Assembly: GCA_947178305.1 (NCBI GenBank)
Contig: CAMWXV010000003.1
Coordinates: forward strand, 1 to 62,445
Source of the DNA: an uncultured Porphyromonadaceae bacterium
Lineage (GTDB): Bacteria; Bacteroidota; Bacteroidia; Bacteroidales; Muribaculaceae
Reading direction: 5' to 3'
Length of the DNA: 62,445 nt
The stretch's first letter is position 1; each line of letters begins with the position of its first letter. The position numbers were made by a program, and so were the translations under genes. The notes beneath the pieces are model-generated. The model saw only the letters and a program-made list of their open reading frames with translations, did not search any database and was not told the DNA's origin. This document shows, one piece after another, positions 1-10,981 of the stretch.

Positions 1-24
1 ATCGTTGTTTCTCAAAAGCGAGTG

Positions 25-56
25 CAAAGGTACACCCTTTTCTCTTTCCCTCCAAA
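25..56 (-). promoter_or_regulatory. Strong promoter reading off the left edge (stable-RNA-like)
   Basis: On the minus strand the -7 box TACCTTTG (25-32) lies 20 nt from a -33 TTTG (53-56), a full match to the Bacteroidota housekeeping promoter. Upstream on the same strand (about 57-90) there are phased A-tracts (rc of ttttttctgaattattttttgagg...), like an UP element. The combination resembles rRNA/tRNA operon promoters of Bacteroidales. The transcribed gene lies outside the window, so its identity is inference. Confidence 0.7.
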
Positions 57-217
57 TTTTTTCTGAATTATTTTTTGAGGTTTTTTGAGCCATTTCTATC
101 ATCTTACACAATATCAATAATTTAACACAATAAAAAATTTTCATTTAAATTTCATAATATTTGCCTCTTGAAAGTTTTTACGTATTTTCGTGTCCGAAAA
201 ATCAACAAACAAGACTT

Positions 218-1084
218 ATGATTTCAATAGCTAAAAAGCATATTACATGTGCTACCCTATCTATAATATGTGCAATCAATGCGCATGGAATCGCTCCAGG
301 AGAGATAAGATGGGGCAATGAATGTTCCGACACGACTACGATAACCACTATGCTTGTGAATGCTGCTACAATTCACTCGGATAAATCAGCCGACCTCGTG
401 GCTCCTATAGGCCGAATGTTACTTGACACACCTTATGCAGCGGGCGGCATTGAGGGAGAACCGGAAATGCTGACTATAAGACTTGACTCACTGGACTGCA
501 CAACATTTGTGGAAACTGTGCTCGCTGCTGCAAAAACAACATACATGGGGCGAACGTCATGGCGCGATTTTGCTCAAACTTTAATGGAAATGCGGTATCG
601 TGGAGGCAATGTTAACGGATATGGCTCACGATTGCATTATTTCAGCGACTGGATTGTAGAAAATTCACATCATGGCGACATTAAGGATGTGACAGACAGA
701 ATAGGTAAGGCTGATTACATCGTGAAGACTCTGGACTTCATGAGTAGAAATCGCAATAAGTATCCAGCCCTACAAGACGAAAACAGCTATAACGCAATTA
801 AAAATGTAGAAGTCGGCTACCGCTCACACAGATTTGCATACATAAAACCTATCAACATAAAATCGGCTGCGCTAAAAGAGGGCGATGTGATTGGCATCGC
901 GACTTCCATTCCGGGGCTTGATGTCACACACATGGGCATTGTTGTAATAATAAATGACACACCACATCTGTTACATGCTTCGTCAGCGAAAGGCAAAGTA
1001 ATAGTGGATAATCTGCCGTTGATTGATTATGTTAAACGCAACCGCAAGGCTATAGGCATACGCGTACTAAGGCTCAAAGAGTAG
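218..1084 (+). CDS. Secreted DUF1460 family protein (amidase / NlpC-P60-like cysteine hydrolase)
   Basis: Predicted 288-residue exported protein of the DUF1460 family (PF07313, N-acetylmuramoyl-L-alanine-amidase-like), a papain-like fold related to NlpC/P60 and thought to act on cell-wall peptides. Visible features are an N-terminal signal-like segment (MISIAKKHITCATLSIICA), the nucleophile motif LDCTTFVETV and a later VTHMGIVV stretch with the candidate catalytic histidine. The ORF track starts at 161 (TTG). I chose the ATG at 218 because a near-match -7 box (AATATTTG, 156-163) would put transcription start near 168 and because the signal peptide begins there. It is monocistronic, convergent with eno, and shares its terminator. 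Substrate is not deducible here. Confidence 0.85.
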   Translation: MISIAKKHITCATLSIICAINAHGIAPGEIRWGNECSDTTTITTMLVNAATIHSDKSADLVAPIGRMLLDTPYAAGGIEGEPEMLTIRLDSLDCTTFVETVLAAAKTTYMGRTSWRDFAQTLMEMRYRGGNVNGYGSRLHYFSDWIVENSHHGDIKDVTDRIGKADYIVKTLDFMSRNRNKYPALQDENSYNAIKNVEVGYRSHRFAYIKPINIKSAALKEGDVIGIATSIPGLDVTHMGIVVIINDTPHLLHASSAKGKVIVDNLPLIDYVKRNRKAIGIRVLRLKE

Positions 1085-1121
1085 GTCCCTGCCCTACCAA
1101 TTTTTTCGTCTCAGACAAAAC

Positions 1122-1163
1122 AAAAAAAACAGGAGTCCGGATGTCCGGGCTCCTGTTTTTTGT
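1122..1163. terminator. Bidirectional intrinsic terminator between DUF1460 gene and eno
   Basis: CAGGAGTCCGGA (1130-1141) pairs with TCCGGGCTCCTG (1144-1155) with one G-U pair. It is flanked by an A-run on the left and a T-run on the right, so it can terminate both converging transcripts. Confidence 0.9.
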
Positions 1164-1184
1164 TTTATGCTTTTAGAATAAATA

Positions 1185-2573
<1,389 letters not shown>

Positions 2574-2599
2574 TCACTTAACAATTTTTTCTTTTGCGC

Positions 2600-2639
2600 A
2601 AAAAAATTGTCCCGAACACCCAATGGGTATACGGGACAA
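2600..2639 (-). terminator. Terminator of the ribosomal super-operon
   Basis: On the minus strand TTGTCCCG and CGGGACAA form an 8-bp stem enclosing a nested ACCC/GGGT stem, followed by a run of seven T. It sits about 50 nt beyond the rplQ stop and separates the alpha operon from eno. Confidence 0.92.
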
Positions 2640-2687
2640 CGTGTTATTGGCATATGCGCTGTAAAACAGCACTCATTGCTAACGTAA

Positions 2688-3158
2688 TTATTCTGCGGCA
2701 GGTGCTTCGGTTGCAGGAGCCTCAGTCTTGGCTTTTGAGCCACGACGTGAACGGCGAGTGCGACCTTCTTTCTTGGCATCGCCAGACTTGAGCATGTTTT
2801 CGTTGTAATCAACGAGCTCAATAAAACAAGTCTTGGCATTGTCACCCAAACGATTACCTGTTTTAAGAATACGAGTGTAGCCACCGTTGCGTTCTGCAAT
2901 TTTTTGAGCCACTTCACGGAAAAGTTCGGTCACGGCCTCCTTATTCTGAAGGTAGGAGAACACAAGACGACGATTTTCCATAGAATCGTTTTTGGCACGG
3001 TTGATAAGGGGCTCAGCATAGATGCGAAGAGCTTTAGCCTTGGCTAATGTAGTGAAAATGCGCTTGCGCATGATCAATGAGATAGTCATATTGGCGAGCA
3101 GAGCATCGCGGTGAGCCTTTTTACGGCCGAGATGGTTGAATTTTTTATTATGTCTCAT
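2688..3158 (-). CDS. rplQ: 50S ribosomal protein L17
   Basis: L17 of the large subunit, 156 residues, last gene of the super-operon directly after rpoA. The start [20 protein letters not shown] is the family hallmark, with the conserved core to about residue 120. The remaining 35 or so residues form a charged low-complexity tail ([16 protein letters not shown]...), longer than in E. coli L17 (127 residues) but of the kind seen in Bacteroidota. A terminator follows. Confidence 0.97.
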   Translation of the reverse strand: MRHNKKFNHLGRKKAHRDALLANMTISLIMRKRIFTTLAKAKALRIYAEPLINRAKNDSMENRRLVFSYLQNKEAVTELFREVAQKIAERNGGYTRILKTGNRLGDNAKTCFIELVDYNENMLKSGDAKKEGRTRRSRRGSKAKTEAPATEAPAAE

Positions 3159-3166
3159 CGTAGTAA

Positions 3167-4159
3167 TTACTCTTTATCTAATTTATACTTGGAAATGTCC
3201 ATCCCGAACGAAAGTCCGAGGTTGGCAAGTAGCTCATCAAGTTCAGTGAGCGACTTCTTACCGAAGTTACGGAACTTGAGGAGATCGTTGCGGTTGAACA
3301 CCACAAGCTCGCCAAGGGTTTCCACTTCAGCGCTCTTGAGGCAATTGAGAGCTCGCACCGACAAGTCCATATCCACAAGTTTGGATTTAAGAAGCTGACG
3401 CATATGAAGCACTTCTTCATCAAATTCTTCGTTCTCTTCTGTGTCGGAGGTCTCAAGAGTGATTTTCTCGTCAGAGAAGAGCATGAAATGATAAATAAGT
3501 ATCTTGGCAGCTTCCTTAAGCGCGTCCTTGGGAAGTATAGAACCGTTGGTGGTTATTTCAAGTGTCAACTTATCGTAGTCGGTTTTCTGATCTACGCGGA
3601 AGTTTTCAACAGTATACTTAACATTTTTGATGGGTGTGTATATGGAGTCAATAGCAATAACGTGAATATCGTCAATACCAACGGCATTCTCGTCTGCAGG
3701 AGTCCAACCACGGCCCTTGTTTATTGTAAGCTCAATTGAGAAACTTGCTCCGGGATCCAGATGACAGATGACCAGGTCGGGATTGAGCACTTCGAAACCG
3801 GTGAGCACTTTGGAGATGTCGCCGGCGGTGAACACTTCCTGACCCGACACATTGATGAGAGCCTTTTCGCTATCAGTGTCTTCGACTATTTGTTTGAGAT
3901 CAACTTTCTTGAGATTTAGGATGATATTTGTTACATCTTCCTTTACGCCCGCTATGGTGTCAAATTCATGCTTTACGCCGTCAATCTTAATAGATGAGAT
4001 TGCATAGCCTTCAAGCGATGACAAGAGAATGCGACGCAACGCATTACCTATGGTAATACCATAGCCAGGCTCCAATGGCTTGAACTCAAACTTGCCGAAG
4101 CGATTATCGGCTTCCAACATCAACACCTTATCGGGTTTTTGAAATGCTAATATAGCCAT
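3167..4159 (-). CDS. rpoA: DNA-directed RNA polymerase subunit alpha
   Basis: Alpha subunit of RNA polymerase, 330 residues. The N-terminal assembly domain is shown by [20 protein letters not shown] and the DNA/activator-binding C-terminal domain (about 255-330) by the [20 protein letters not shown] helix-hairpin-helix region. The ORF track begins 56 codons too early, inside rpsD. The ATG at 4159 gives the family start [18 protein letters not shown] and leaves a 19-nt gap to rpsD. It lies between rpsD and rplQ as in the classical alpha operon. Confidence 0.98.
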   Translation of the reverse strand: MAILAFQKPDKVLMLEADNRFGKFEFKPLEPGYGITIGNALRRILLSSLEGYAISSIKIDGVKHEFDTIAGVKEDVTNIILNLKKVDLKQIVEDTDSEKALINVSGQEVFTAGDISKVLTGFEVLNPDLVICHLDPGASFSIELTINKGRGWTPADENAVGIDDIHVIAIDSIYTPIKNVKYTVENFRVDQKTDYDKLTLEITTNGSILPKDALKEAAKILIYHFMLFSDEKITLETSDTEENEEFDEEVLHMRQLLKSKLVDMDLSVRALNCLKSAEVETLGELVVFNRNDLLKFRNFGKKSLTELDELLANLGLSFGMDISKYKLDKE

Positions 4160-4178
4160 GTGGATCTGAATTAAGTGA

Positions 4179-4784
4179 TTACTTAGAATACAACTCAACG
4201 ATGAGCTGCTCTTTGATGCTCTCGGGGATGTCCTCACGTGCAGGTACATGCAGAAGCTTACCGGCCTTGAGGCTTTCGTCCCATTCAAGCCAAGGATATT
4301 TGGAGTGGTTGAAGCCTGCCAATGCATCGGCTATCACTTCCAAAGATTTAGATTTTTCGCGAACACCTACAACATCTCCGGGCTGTACGGCATAAGATGC
4401 GATATTTACAACTTGGCCGTTAACAGTGATGTGGCGATGAAGAACGAGCTGACGAGCAGCTGCACGTGTAGGAGCTATACCAAGACGGTACACGATGTTG
4501 TCCAAACGTCCTTCAAGAAGCTGCAAAAGCACTTCACCGGTGATACCTTTGGTGCGAGCGGCTTTGTTGAAGAGATTGTGGAACTGCTTTTCAAGTACGC
4601 CATAAGTATACTTGGCTTTCTGCTTCTCGCGGAGCTGAGTACCGTACTCAGAGGTTTTACGATGCTTGTTGGCACCATGCTGACCCGGTGGGAAGTTTTT
4701 CTTAGCCAGCACCTTGTCTTCGCCAAATATGGGTTCGCCAAACTTACGGGCGATTTTTGATTTGGGGCCTGTATATCTTGCCAT
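4179..4784 (-). CDS. rpsD: 30S ribosomal protein S4
   Basis: Small-subunit assembly protein S4, 201 residues. The S4 RNA-binding domain is seen as [20 protein letters not shown]. The N-terminal [20 protein letters not shown] has no zinc cysteines. In other bacteria S4 represses its own operon by binding leader RNA; here the 219 nt upstream of this gene is by far the longest gap in the alpha segment and is a candidate for such control. Confidence 0.97.
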   Translation of the reverse strand: MARYTGPKSKIARKFGEPIFGEDKVLAKKNFPPGQHGANKHRKTSEYGTQLREKQKAKYTYGVLEKQFHNLFNKAARTKGITGEVLLQLLEGRLDNIVYRLGIAPTRAAARQLVLHRHITVNGQVVNIASYAVQPGDVVGVREKSKSLEVIADALAGFNHSKYPWLEWDESLKAGKLLHVPAREDIPESIKEQLIVELYSK

Positions 4785-5003
4785 TGTTAGTTTTGTCTAT
4801 TGAAATTGTTGATGCAACACTTAAAAAAACAAAGAAAAGCAGGGGCGGTGTAGTGCAGCCGCGACCATAGAGAGGTGAATAAGATATGATCAAAATCACA
4901 TTGCCGCCATGCTTGATTCTTTTGTAAAAGCGCTGCGTTTATAAAAACAAAATATTAACGCGTGTGATTGCAGTCAAAAAGTTTCCAAGCGCAATCGCTA
5001 TGA
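4785..5003 (-). promoter_or_regulatory. Long rpsK-rpsD intercistronic region, possible S4 leader and internal promoter
   Basis: These 219 nt contain no ORF. On the minus strand there is a 6-bp stem GATTGC/GCAATC (4991-4996 with 4966-4971), a small GCGG/CCGC hairpin further down, and a weak promoter-like TAATATTTTG (4948-4957). The rest of the super-operon mostly has gaps below 80 nt. Function as an S4-binding leader is inference. Confidence 0.35.
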
Positions 5004-5393
5004 TTATACGCGACGACGCTTCGGAGGACGACAACCGTTATGGGGCAGCGGAGTAACATCAATGATTTCTGTTACTTCAATACCTGCACCATGCACGGTG
5101 CGGATAGCGGATTCACGACCGTTACCGGGACCCTTGACATAGGCTTTCACTTTGCGCAGACCGAGGTCGTAAGCGACTTTGGCGCAATCCTGAGCGGCCA
5201 TCTGAGCTGCATAGGGAGTGTTTTTCTTGGAGCCACGGAAGCCCATTTTACCAGCGCTTGACCATGAGATCACCTGACCTTCGGAATTGGCTAAGCACAC
5301 AATAATGTTGTTGAAAGAGGAGTGAACGTGAAGTTGGCCAGCGGCATCAACTTTAACATTTCTCTTCTTAGCTGCGACTGTTTTTTTTGCCAT
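5004..5393 (-). CDS. rpsK: 30S ribosomal protein S11
   Basis: S11, 129 residues, binds 16S rRNA at the platform near the Shine-Dalgarno cleft. The C-terminal signature ([20 protein letters not shown] then [15 protein letters not shown]) is complete. The N-terminus [20 protein letters not shown] is basic as usual. Its start is 9 nt after the rpsM stop, so it is co-transcribed and probably translationally linked with S13. Confidence 0.98.
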   Translation of the reverse strand: MAKKTVAAKKRNVKVDAAGQLHVHSSFNNIIVCLANSEGQVISWSSAGKMGFRGSKKNTPYAAQMAAQDCAKVAYDLGLRKVKAYVKGPGNGRESAIRTVHGAGIEVTEIIDVTPLPHNGCRPPKRRRV

Positions 5394-5402
5394 ATCAGTT
5401 TA

Positions 5403-5783
5403 TTATTTTGTAGCTTTCTTCTTGTTAGCAACTGTTTTCTTGCGTCCCTTACGGGTACGAGCATTGTTTTTAGTGCTTTGGCCACGCACGGGCAGACCGT
5501 TACGATGACGGATGCCACGATAGCAACCGATATCCATCAGTCGCTTGATGTTGAGCTGGATTTCGCTGCGGAGATCACCCTCCACTTTATAGTCTGCGCC
5601 AATCACTTCACGCACTTTGGCTGCCTGATCGTCGGTCCAGTCTTTTACTTTGATGTTTTTGTCAACGCCAGCTTTCTCAAGAATAGAGTTGGCTGCGCTG
5701 CGGCCTATGCCGAATATATAAGTCAAGGCTATTTCACCTCTTTTGTTTTGGGGGAGGTCAACTCCCACTATACGTACTGCCAT
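5403..5783 (-). CDS. rpsM: 30S ribosomal protein S13
   Basis: S13, 126 residues, small-subunit head protein contacting P-site tRNA and the B1 bridge. It shows [20 protein letters not shown] near the N-terminus, [20 protein letters not shown], and the basic C-terminal tail that reaches the P site. First member of the alpha segment after rpmJ. Confidence 0.98.
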   Translation of the reverse strand: MAVRIVGVDLPQNKRGEIALTYIFGIGRSAANSILEKAGVDKNIKVKDWTDDQAAKVREVIGADYKVEGDLRSEIQLNIKRLMDIGCYRGIRHRNGLPVRGQSTKNNARTRKGRKKTVANKKKATK

Positions 5784-5820
5784 ATATGTTGACTAAATTT
5801 TTTGCAAAAGTAATAAAAAT

Positions 5821-5937
5821 TTATCCTTGACGCTGCTTGTACTTCGGATTTTTCTTGTTAATTACATAAAGGCGACCTTTGCGACGCACAATTTTGCTGT
5901 CCGGGGTGCGCTTCTTGACTGAGGCTCTTACTTTCAT
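5821..5937 (-). CDS. rpmJ: 50S ribosomal protein L36 (zinc-free form), missing from the ORF track
   Basis: A 38-residue ORF too short for the track: it begins [20 protein letters not shown] and ends [12 protein letters not shown]. It is L36 by sequence and by position between infA and rpsM. All four zinc ligands of the C+ form are absent (Ser replaces the remaining Cys), so it is a C-minus, zinc-independent L36. The start ATG is at 5937. Confidence 0.96.
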   Translation of the reverse strand: MKVRASVKKRTPDSKIVRRKGRLYVINKKNPKYKQRQG

Positions 5938-5964
5938 TGTATTTCGTTTTTTTTGTTTTTTTGA

Positions 5965-6183
5965 TTATTTGTATCTGTAAGCTATGCGCCCTTTAGAGAG
6001 ATCATAGGGCGACATTTCCACACGAACTTTGTCACCGGGAAGAATCTTGATATAATGCATGCGCATTTTACCGGAGATATGGGCAGTGATTTCATGCCCG
6101 TTTTCCAGTTCTACGCGAAACATTGCATTACTCAACGCTTCCACAATCACACCGTCTTGCTCTATTGCAGCTTGTTTTGCCAT
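5965..6183 (-). CDS. infA: Translation initiation factor IF-1
   Basis: IF-1, 72 residues, a single S1-like OB-fold occupying the ribosomal A site during initiation. [19 protein letters not shown] and [18 protein letters not shown] are diagnostic and the length is exactly usual. It lies between map and rpmJ, the standard Bacteroidota order. Confidence 0.98.
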   Translation of the reverse strand: MAKQAAIEQDGVIVEALSNAMFRVELENGHEITAHISGKMRMHYIKILPGDKVRVEMSPYDLSKGRIAYRYK

Positions 6184-6209
6184 AAAAAGTGGTTACCGTA
6201 TTTTGGGTA

Positions 6210-6992
6210 CTAAATGAATCTATCTTTGAGTGCTTCTTCAATCGGGAGATAAGATGTAAGAATCTCCGCCTTGCCGTCTATGATCGCAACTGTATGCTCA
6301 TAATGGGCAGAAGGTTTGCGATCACGTGTGCGGCAAGTCCAGCCGTCACGCTCTATCACAATATTCTTGCTGCCGAGATTGATCATTGGCTCTATGGCCA
6401 GACACATACCATCACGCAACAATGGACCTGTTCCGCGACGACCATAATTAGGCACTTCAGGATCTTCATGCATCTTGCGTCCAATGCCGTGACCACACAT
6501 CTCACGCACTACGCTGTAACCGCGCTTCTCGCAATATGTTTGGATAGCAGAGGATATATCTCCGAGTCTGTTGCCTGCTTTGCAGACTTCAATACCCTTG
6601 TAAAGCGACTCCTTGGTGGTTCGGCACAAAGCCATAACTTCGGGAGCAAGCTCACCTACCGGAAATGTATAGCACATATCCGCATTGAATCCTTCAACCT
6701 CCACTACCGTATCAGTGCCTATGATGTCACCTTCGCGCAGAGTGTAGTTTGACGGAAATCCATGCACAACCACTTCATTGACTTCATAGCACACAGCGGC
6801 AGGAAAACCGCCGTAGCCAAGACAAGAGGCTTTACCACCATTGTCGTGAATGAATTCACGAGCAATGGTTTCAAGCTTATTGGTTGTAACGCCCGGAGCC
6901 ACCCACTTGGCTATTTCGCCAAGTGTGCGGCTCAGCAGCGCTGCTGCATTTCGCATATGAGCTATTTCTTCAGGTGTCTTGAGATAAATCAT
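6210..6992 (-). CDS. map: Methionine aminopeptidase, type I
   Basis: Removes the N-terminal methionine from nascent proteins; 260 residues, class I. The dinuclear metal ligands are visible in order: two Asp in GTDTVVEVEGFNADMCYTF, His in MCGHGIGRKMHEDPEVPN, Glu in LAIEPM and Glu in YEHTVAI. Located 40 nt after secY. In many bacteria adk precedes map here; it is absent, as usual for Bacteroidota. Confidence 0.97.
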   Translation of the reverse strand: MIYLKTPEEIAHMRNAAALLSRTLGEIAKWVAPGVTTNKLETIAREFIHDNGGKASCLGYGGFPAAVCYEVNEVVVHGFPSNYTLREGDIIGTDTVVEVEGFNADMCYTFPVGELAPEVMALCRTTKESLYKGIEVCKAGNRLGDISSAIQTYCEKRGYSVVREMCGHGIGRKMHEDPEVPNYGRRGTGPLLRDGMCLAIEPMINLGSKNIVIERDGWTCRTRDRKPSAHYEHTVAIIDGKAEILTSYLPIEEALKDRFI

Positions 6993-7032
6993 TTATCAAT
7001 ATTCTGATTATGTATCTACAATTACTGAATTA

Positions 7033-8382
7033 TCAATAGGCACTGCCGGTGGTGCGACCTTTGATTTTACCATCCTTCATAAGTCCGTCGTAATGGTGCA
7101 TCATGAGGTGACTTTCTATTTGCTGAAGGGTGTCAAGCACTACGCCCACAAGAATCAACAGTGAAGTACCACCGAAGAACTGAGCGAAGTTTTGGCTTAC
7201 ACCAAAGAATCTAGCAAATGCAGGAAGTACGGCCACGATACCCAGGAACAAAGACCCTGGAAGAGTGATACGCGAGAGCACTGAGTCAAGATATTCAGCG
7301 GTTTTTTTGCCAGGCTTCACACCGGGAATAAATCCGTTATTGCGCTTGAGGTTTTCAGCTATATCCATAGGACGCACAGTGATGGCGGTATAGAAATAGG
7401 TGAAAGCAACAATCATTATGAAGTACACGGCGTTATACCAAAATCCATTGATGTCGGAGAAGGCAGCCACGAATCCGCCAGTGGATTCGTTTGCACCGAA
7501 ACCGGCAAGGGTAATGGGTATGAACATGATGGCTTGTGCGAAGATGATAGGCATAACACCAGCAGCATTCACTTTCAAAGGAATGTACTGTCTGGCGCCG
7601 CCATACTGGCGATTGCCCACGATACGCTTTGCATACTGCACAGGCACTTTACGAGTGCCCTGAACCAAGAGCACGGCGCCTACTGTTACAGCAAAGAGCA
7701 GAATGATTTCAACTACGAACATGATCAAACCGCCTTGTGATCCGGTGGCTCCAGGCATGCGGGAAGTGAATTCGTAGATGAGAGCGTTCGGGAGTCGGGC
7801 AATAATACCCACAAGGATAATAAACGAGATACCGTTACCGATACCACGGTCAGTGATACGCTCGCCAAGCCACATGATGAACATTGAGCCGGCAGCAAGT
7901 ATCACAGTGAGATAAGCCACAGTCCAAACTGTCATAGACGAGGCCGCTCCCGCAGCACTAACCTGCATCTGTAGGTTATACAAATAAGCAGGTCCCTGCA
8001 AAACCAGGATAAACACTGTAAGGTATCTTGTGTACTGATTTAGTTTCTGGTGACCGCTTTCGCCCTCTCTTTGCATTTTCTGAAAAGAGGGAAGCACCAT
8101 ACCCAACAACTGTATCACGATGGATGCAGTGATGTAGGGCATGATACCAAGAGCGAATATCGAGGCCTGAGAGAAAGCTCCACCGGAGAACATGTCAAGA
8201 AGCTGCATAAGGCCGCTTTTGTTGGTGAAATTTGACAATGCATCCAGGTCGGCGGGGCTGATTCCGGGAAGCACCACATAACAACCCAAACGGTAGATGA
8301 GTACCAAAAGGGCAGTTATGAGGAGGCGCTTACGGAGTTCCTCGATGGTCCAGATATTTTTCAGGGTTTCAAAAAATCGCAT
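7033..8382 (-). CDS. secY: Preprotein translocase subunit SecY
   Basis: Central channel subunit of the Sec translocon, 449 residues with about ten membrane segments. RLGCYVVLPGISPADL near TM1, the plug-region SGGAFSQASIFALGIMPYI, and the cytoplasmic-loop GFIPGVKPGKKTAEYLD are typical. The track's start at 8391 is a TTG overlapping rplO; the ATG at 8382 (MRFFETLKNIWTIEELRKR) is preferred and leaves 5 nt after the rplO stop. T9SS substrates encoded elsewhere would use this channel first. Confidence 0.97.
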   Translation of the reverse strand: MRFFETLKNIWTIEELRKRLLITALLVLIYRLGCYVVLPGISPADLDALSNFTNKSGLMQLLDMFSGGAFSQASIFALGIMPYITASIVIQLLGMVLPSFQKMQREGESGHQKLNQYTRYLTVFILVLQGPAYLYNLQMQVSAAGAASSMTVWTVAYLTVILAAGSMFIMWLGERITDRGIGNGISFIILVGIIARLPNALIYEFTSRMPGATGSQGGLIMFVVEIILLFAVTVGAVLLVQGTRKVPVQYAKRIVGNRQYGGARQYIPLKVNAAGVMPIIFAQAIMFIPITLAGFGANESTGGFVAAFSDINGFWYNAVYFIMIVAFTYFYTAITVRPMDIAENLKRNNGFIPGVKPGKKTAEYLDSVLSRITLPGSLFLGIVAVLPAFARFFGVSQNFAQFFGGTSLLILVGVVLDTLQQIESHLMMHHYDGLMKDGKIKGRTTGSAY

Positions 8383-8387
8383 TATTC

Positions 8388-8834
8388 TCAAATTTTGGAG
8401 ATGGAACCGCCGGCTTCAACGATAGCCTTTTCAGCGGCTTTGGAAAACGCGTTGGCTTCCACTGCGAGAGCACGGGTGATGGCACCATTCGCAAGAATTT
8501 TCACCAAATCCTTGCCTGAAACGAAACCAGCTGCGCGAAGATCAGCAATAGTGATCTTGTCCAGATTTTTGCTTTCAGCAAGAATCTGGAGTACTTCAAT
8601 ATTGATGGCCTTGTATTCTACGCGATTGATGTTTTTGAAGCCAAATTTGGGCAAACGACGCTGAAGCGGCATCTGACCACCTTCAAAACCCACTTTATGC
8701 TTGTAGCCAGAGCGGGATTTAGCACCCTTGTGACCACGGGTGGATGTTCCGCCTTTACCGGAACCCTGGCCACGGCCAATACGGGTTTCACGAGTGACGG
8801 ATCCTACTGCAGGATGGAGATTATTTAGTTCCAT
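8388..8834 (-). CDS. rplO: 50S ribosomal protein L15
   Basis: L15, 148 residues, a late-assembly large-subunit protein. The glycine/arginine-rich N-terminal extension (RGQGSGKGGTSTRGHKGAKS) threads into the 23S rRNA and is diagnostic. It ends 5 nt before secY, the conserved spc arrangement. Confidence 0.98.
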   Translation of the reverse strand: MELNNLHPAVGSVTRETRIGRGQGSGKGGTSTRGHKGAKSRSGYKHKVGFEGGQMPLQRRLPKFGFKNINRVEYKAINIEVLQILAESKNLDKITIADLRAAGFVSGKDLVKILANGAITRALAVEANAFSKAAEKAIVEAGGSISKI

Positions 8835-8853
8835 AACTTTAGTATTGAAAAAT

Positions 8854-9033
8854 TTAAGCGTTAGTCACTTCAACAAGATGACGAACTTTGTTAACCATAC
8901 CCATCACAGAGGGGGTGTCTTCTTTCACCACTGTGTGGTTCATTTTCTTAAGGCCGAGAGCGTCAAGAGTGCGTTTCTGCACTGCGGGACACTTGATACG
9001 GCTCTTTATTTGAGTGATTTTAATCTGTGCCAT
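8854..9033 (-). CDS. rpmD: 50S ribosomal protein L30
   Basis: L30, 59 residues, beginning MAQIKITQIKSRIKCPAVQK. The ORF track gives 91 residues, but the extra N-terminus lies inside rpsE; the ATG at 9033 fits the family length. It sits between rpsE and rplO. Confidence 0.97.
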   Translation of the reverse strand: MAQIKITQIKSRIKCPAVQKRTLDALGLKKMNHTVVKEDTPSVMGMVNKVRHLVEVTNA

Positions 9034-9046
9034 AAGGAAAGATTGA

Positions 9047-9565
9047 TTAGCCGTTAAACACTTTGTCCACAGAGATACCACGGTGCTGGGCAACCTGGGC
9101 GGGCGAACGCATTTCACCGAGAGCCTCAATAGTTGCTTTCACGAGGTTGTGGGGGTTAGAGGATCCCTTGCTCTTGCAGAGCACGTCAGTGACACCAACG
9201 CTCTCAAGTACGGCACGCATAGCACCACCGGCTTTAACACCGGTACCGTGAGACGCGGGCTTGAGAATCACGCGAGAACCACCGAATTTGGCTTCCTGCT
9301 CGTGAGGAATAGTGCCTTTATGAACGGGAACGCGAATAAGATTCTTTTTAGCAGCTTCTACGCCCTTAGCGATAGCAGCCTGCACTTCATTGGCTTTTCC
9401 AAGACCCCAGCCAACGATACCGTTGCCGTTGCCCACTACCACGATGGCAGCGAAAGTGAATGTGCGACCACCTTTGGTAACTTTAGTAACACGATTGATG
9501 GCAACCAAACGGTCCTGAAGCTCTATATCGTTGGTGGATTTAACTCTATTGTTCTTTATAGCCAT
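9047..9565 (-). CDS. rpsE: 30S ribosomal protein S5
   Basis: S5, 172 residues, important for decoding fidelity and the mRNA entry helicase site. The dsRNA-binding-like N domain ([20 protein letters not shown]) and the C domain ([15 protein letters not shown]) are both present. Fifteen nucleotides or fewer separate it from its neighbours rplR and rpmD. Confidence 0.98.
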   Translation of the reverse strand: MAIKNNRVKSTNDIELQDRLVAINRVTKVTKGGRTFTFAAIVVVGNGNGIVGWGLGKANEVQAAIAKGVEAAKKNLIRVPVHKGTIPHEQEAKFGGSRVILKPASHGTGVKAGGAMRAVLESVGVTDVLCKSKGSSNPHNLVKATIEALGEMRSPAQVAQHRGISVDKVFNG

Positions 9566-9570
9566 AATAG

Positions 9571-9912
9571 TTAGAATTTAAGACCGCCATTGCGAGCGGC
9601 GTCAGCCAATGATTTCACACGACCGTGGAACAAAAAGCCGTTACGGTCAAACACTACTTCAGTGATGCCAGCAGCAATAGCTTTCTGCGCAATAGCCTCA
9701 CCTACTTTGGCAGCGATTTCGCTCTTGGTACCGCCCTCGAGCCCCTTGGAAGAGGCTGCTACGAGGGTTTTACCGGCGAGGTCATCAATGAGCTGCACGT
9801 AAATTGCCTTGTTAGAGCGGAACACGCTCATGCGGGGACGGGCTGCAGTGCCGGAAATCTTACCGCGGATGCGTGCTTTGATTTTATTTCTTCTTTGTAT
9901 CTTGGAGATCAT
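9571..9912 (-). CDS. rplR: 50S ribosomal protein L18
   Basis: L18, 113 residues, binds 5S rRNA in the central protuberance. [20 protein letters not shown] and the C-terminal [19 protein letters not shown] are characteristic. Only 5 nt separate it from rpsE. Confidence 0.98.
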   Translation of the reverse strand: MISKIQRRNKIKARIRGKISGTAARPRMSVFRSNKAIYVQLIDDLAGKTLVAASSKGLEGGTKSEIAAKVGEAIAQKAIAAGITEVVFDRNGFLFHGRVKSLADAARNGGLKF

Positions 9913-9929
9913 GATTCGTTCAGTTAAAA

Positions 9930-10484
9930 TTATTTAGCACTTGCCGATTTTCCTGACTTGCGGCGGATAACTTCGCCCACGAACTTGATACCTTTACCCT
10001 TGTAAGGCTCGGGCTTGCGGAGAGAGCGTATCTTGGCGCATACTTGACCAAGAAGCTGCTTATCGTCGCTTTCAAGAATGATGAGCGGGTTTTTGTTACG
10101 TTCGCTCTTGGCTTCAACCTTGACCTCCGGTGGGAGCTTGATATATATTGCGTGAGAGAAACCGAGCGAGAGTTCCAGCACCTGGCCGGTAGCTGCTGCA
10201 CGATAACCTACACCTACTAATTCCATTTCCTTGCGATAGCCTGTGCTCACGCCTACTACCATATTGTGGATAAGGGCGCGGTACAACCCATGCTGGGCGC
10301 GGTGCTCGCGGTCGTCAGAAGGACGAGTCACGTGAATGTGACCGTCTTCAACAGCAACTGTGAGATCGGGGTTGAAGGACTGAGAAAGTTCACCTTTGGG
10401 ACCTTTCACGGTAACTATGTTATTATCCACCTTAACGGTCACACCGGCGGGGATAGCAATGGGAGCTTTACCTATTCTTGACAT
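9930..10484 (-). CDS. rplF: 50S ribosomal protein L6
   Basis: L6, 184 residues, located near the sarcin-ricin loop. The start [20 protein letters not shown] and the C-terminal signature [20 protein letters not shown] identify it. Standard spc position between rpsH and rplR. Confidence 0.98.
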   Translation of the reverse strand: MSRIGKAPIAIPAGVTVKVDNNIVTVKGPKGELSQSFNPDLTVAVEDGHIHVTRPSDDREHRAQHGLYRALIHNMVVGVSTGYRKEMELVGVGYRAAATGQVLELSLGFSHAIYIKLPPEVKVEAKSERNKNPLIILESDDKQLLGQVCAKIRSLRKPEPYKGKGIKFVGEVIRRKSGKSASAK

Positions 10485-10503
10485 AATCTGTTACCTCCTA
10501 TCA

Positions 10504-10902
10504 TTAATATACATAACATAGCACTTCACCACCTACTTTAAGGTCGCGTGCCTTTTTGTTGGTCATCACACCCTGAGAAGTAGACAGGATGGCGATACCT
10601 AGACCGTTCAACACTCGCGGCATATCTTTGTAGCCGGTATACTGGCGCAGACCCGGACGAGATACACGCTCAAGCTTCTTGATAGCGTTCACGTGATCAA
10701 CGGGGTCGTACTTAAGGGCAATCTTGATGATGCCCTGGGGATTTTCACCCTCTATAAACTTGTAGTTAAGAATATAGCCTTGTTCAAAAAGAATCTTTGT
10801 GATTTCTTTTTTCAAGTTTGAGGCGGGAACTTCCACCACACGGTGGTTAGCCTTGATAGCGTTCCTCAATCTTGTAAGATAATCTGCTATAGGATCAGTC
10901 AT
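10504..10902 (-). CDS. rpsH: 30S ribosomal protein S8
   Basis: S8, 132 residues, central-domain 16S rRNA binder; the E. coli protein is the spc-operon repressor. MTDPIADYLTRLRNAIKANH and the C-terminal ILSTSQGVMTNKKARDLKVG are diagnostic. A 79-nt spacer separates it from rpsN. Confidence 0.98.
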   Translation of the reverse strand: MTDPIADYLTRLRNAIKANHRVVEVPASNLKKEITKILFEQGYILNYKFIEGENPQGIIKIALKYDPVDHVNAIKKLERVSRPGLRQYTGYKDMPRVLNGLGIAILSTSQGVMTNKKARDLKVGGEVLCYVY

Positions 10903-10981
10903 TTTATTTATTGTTTAAATTGATTCGGTGTTTCCGAACAATATTTAATACTCACTGTGTTATATTCACACGGGGCAGAGA

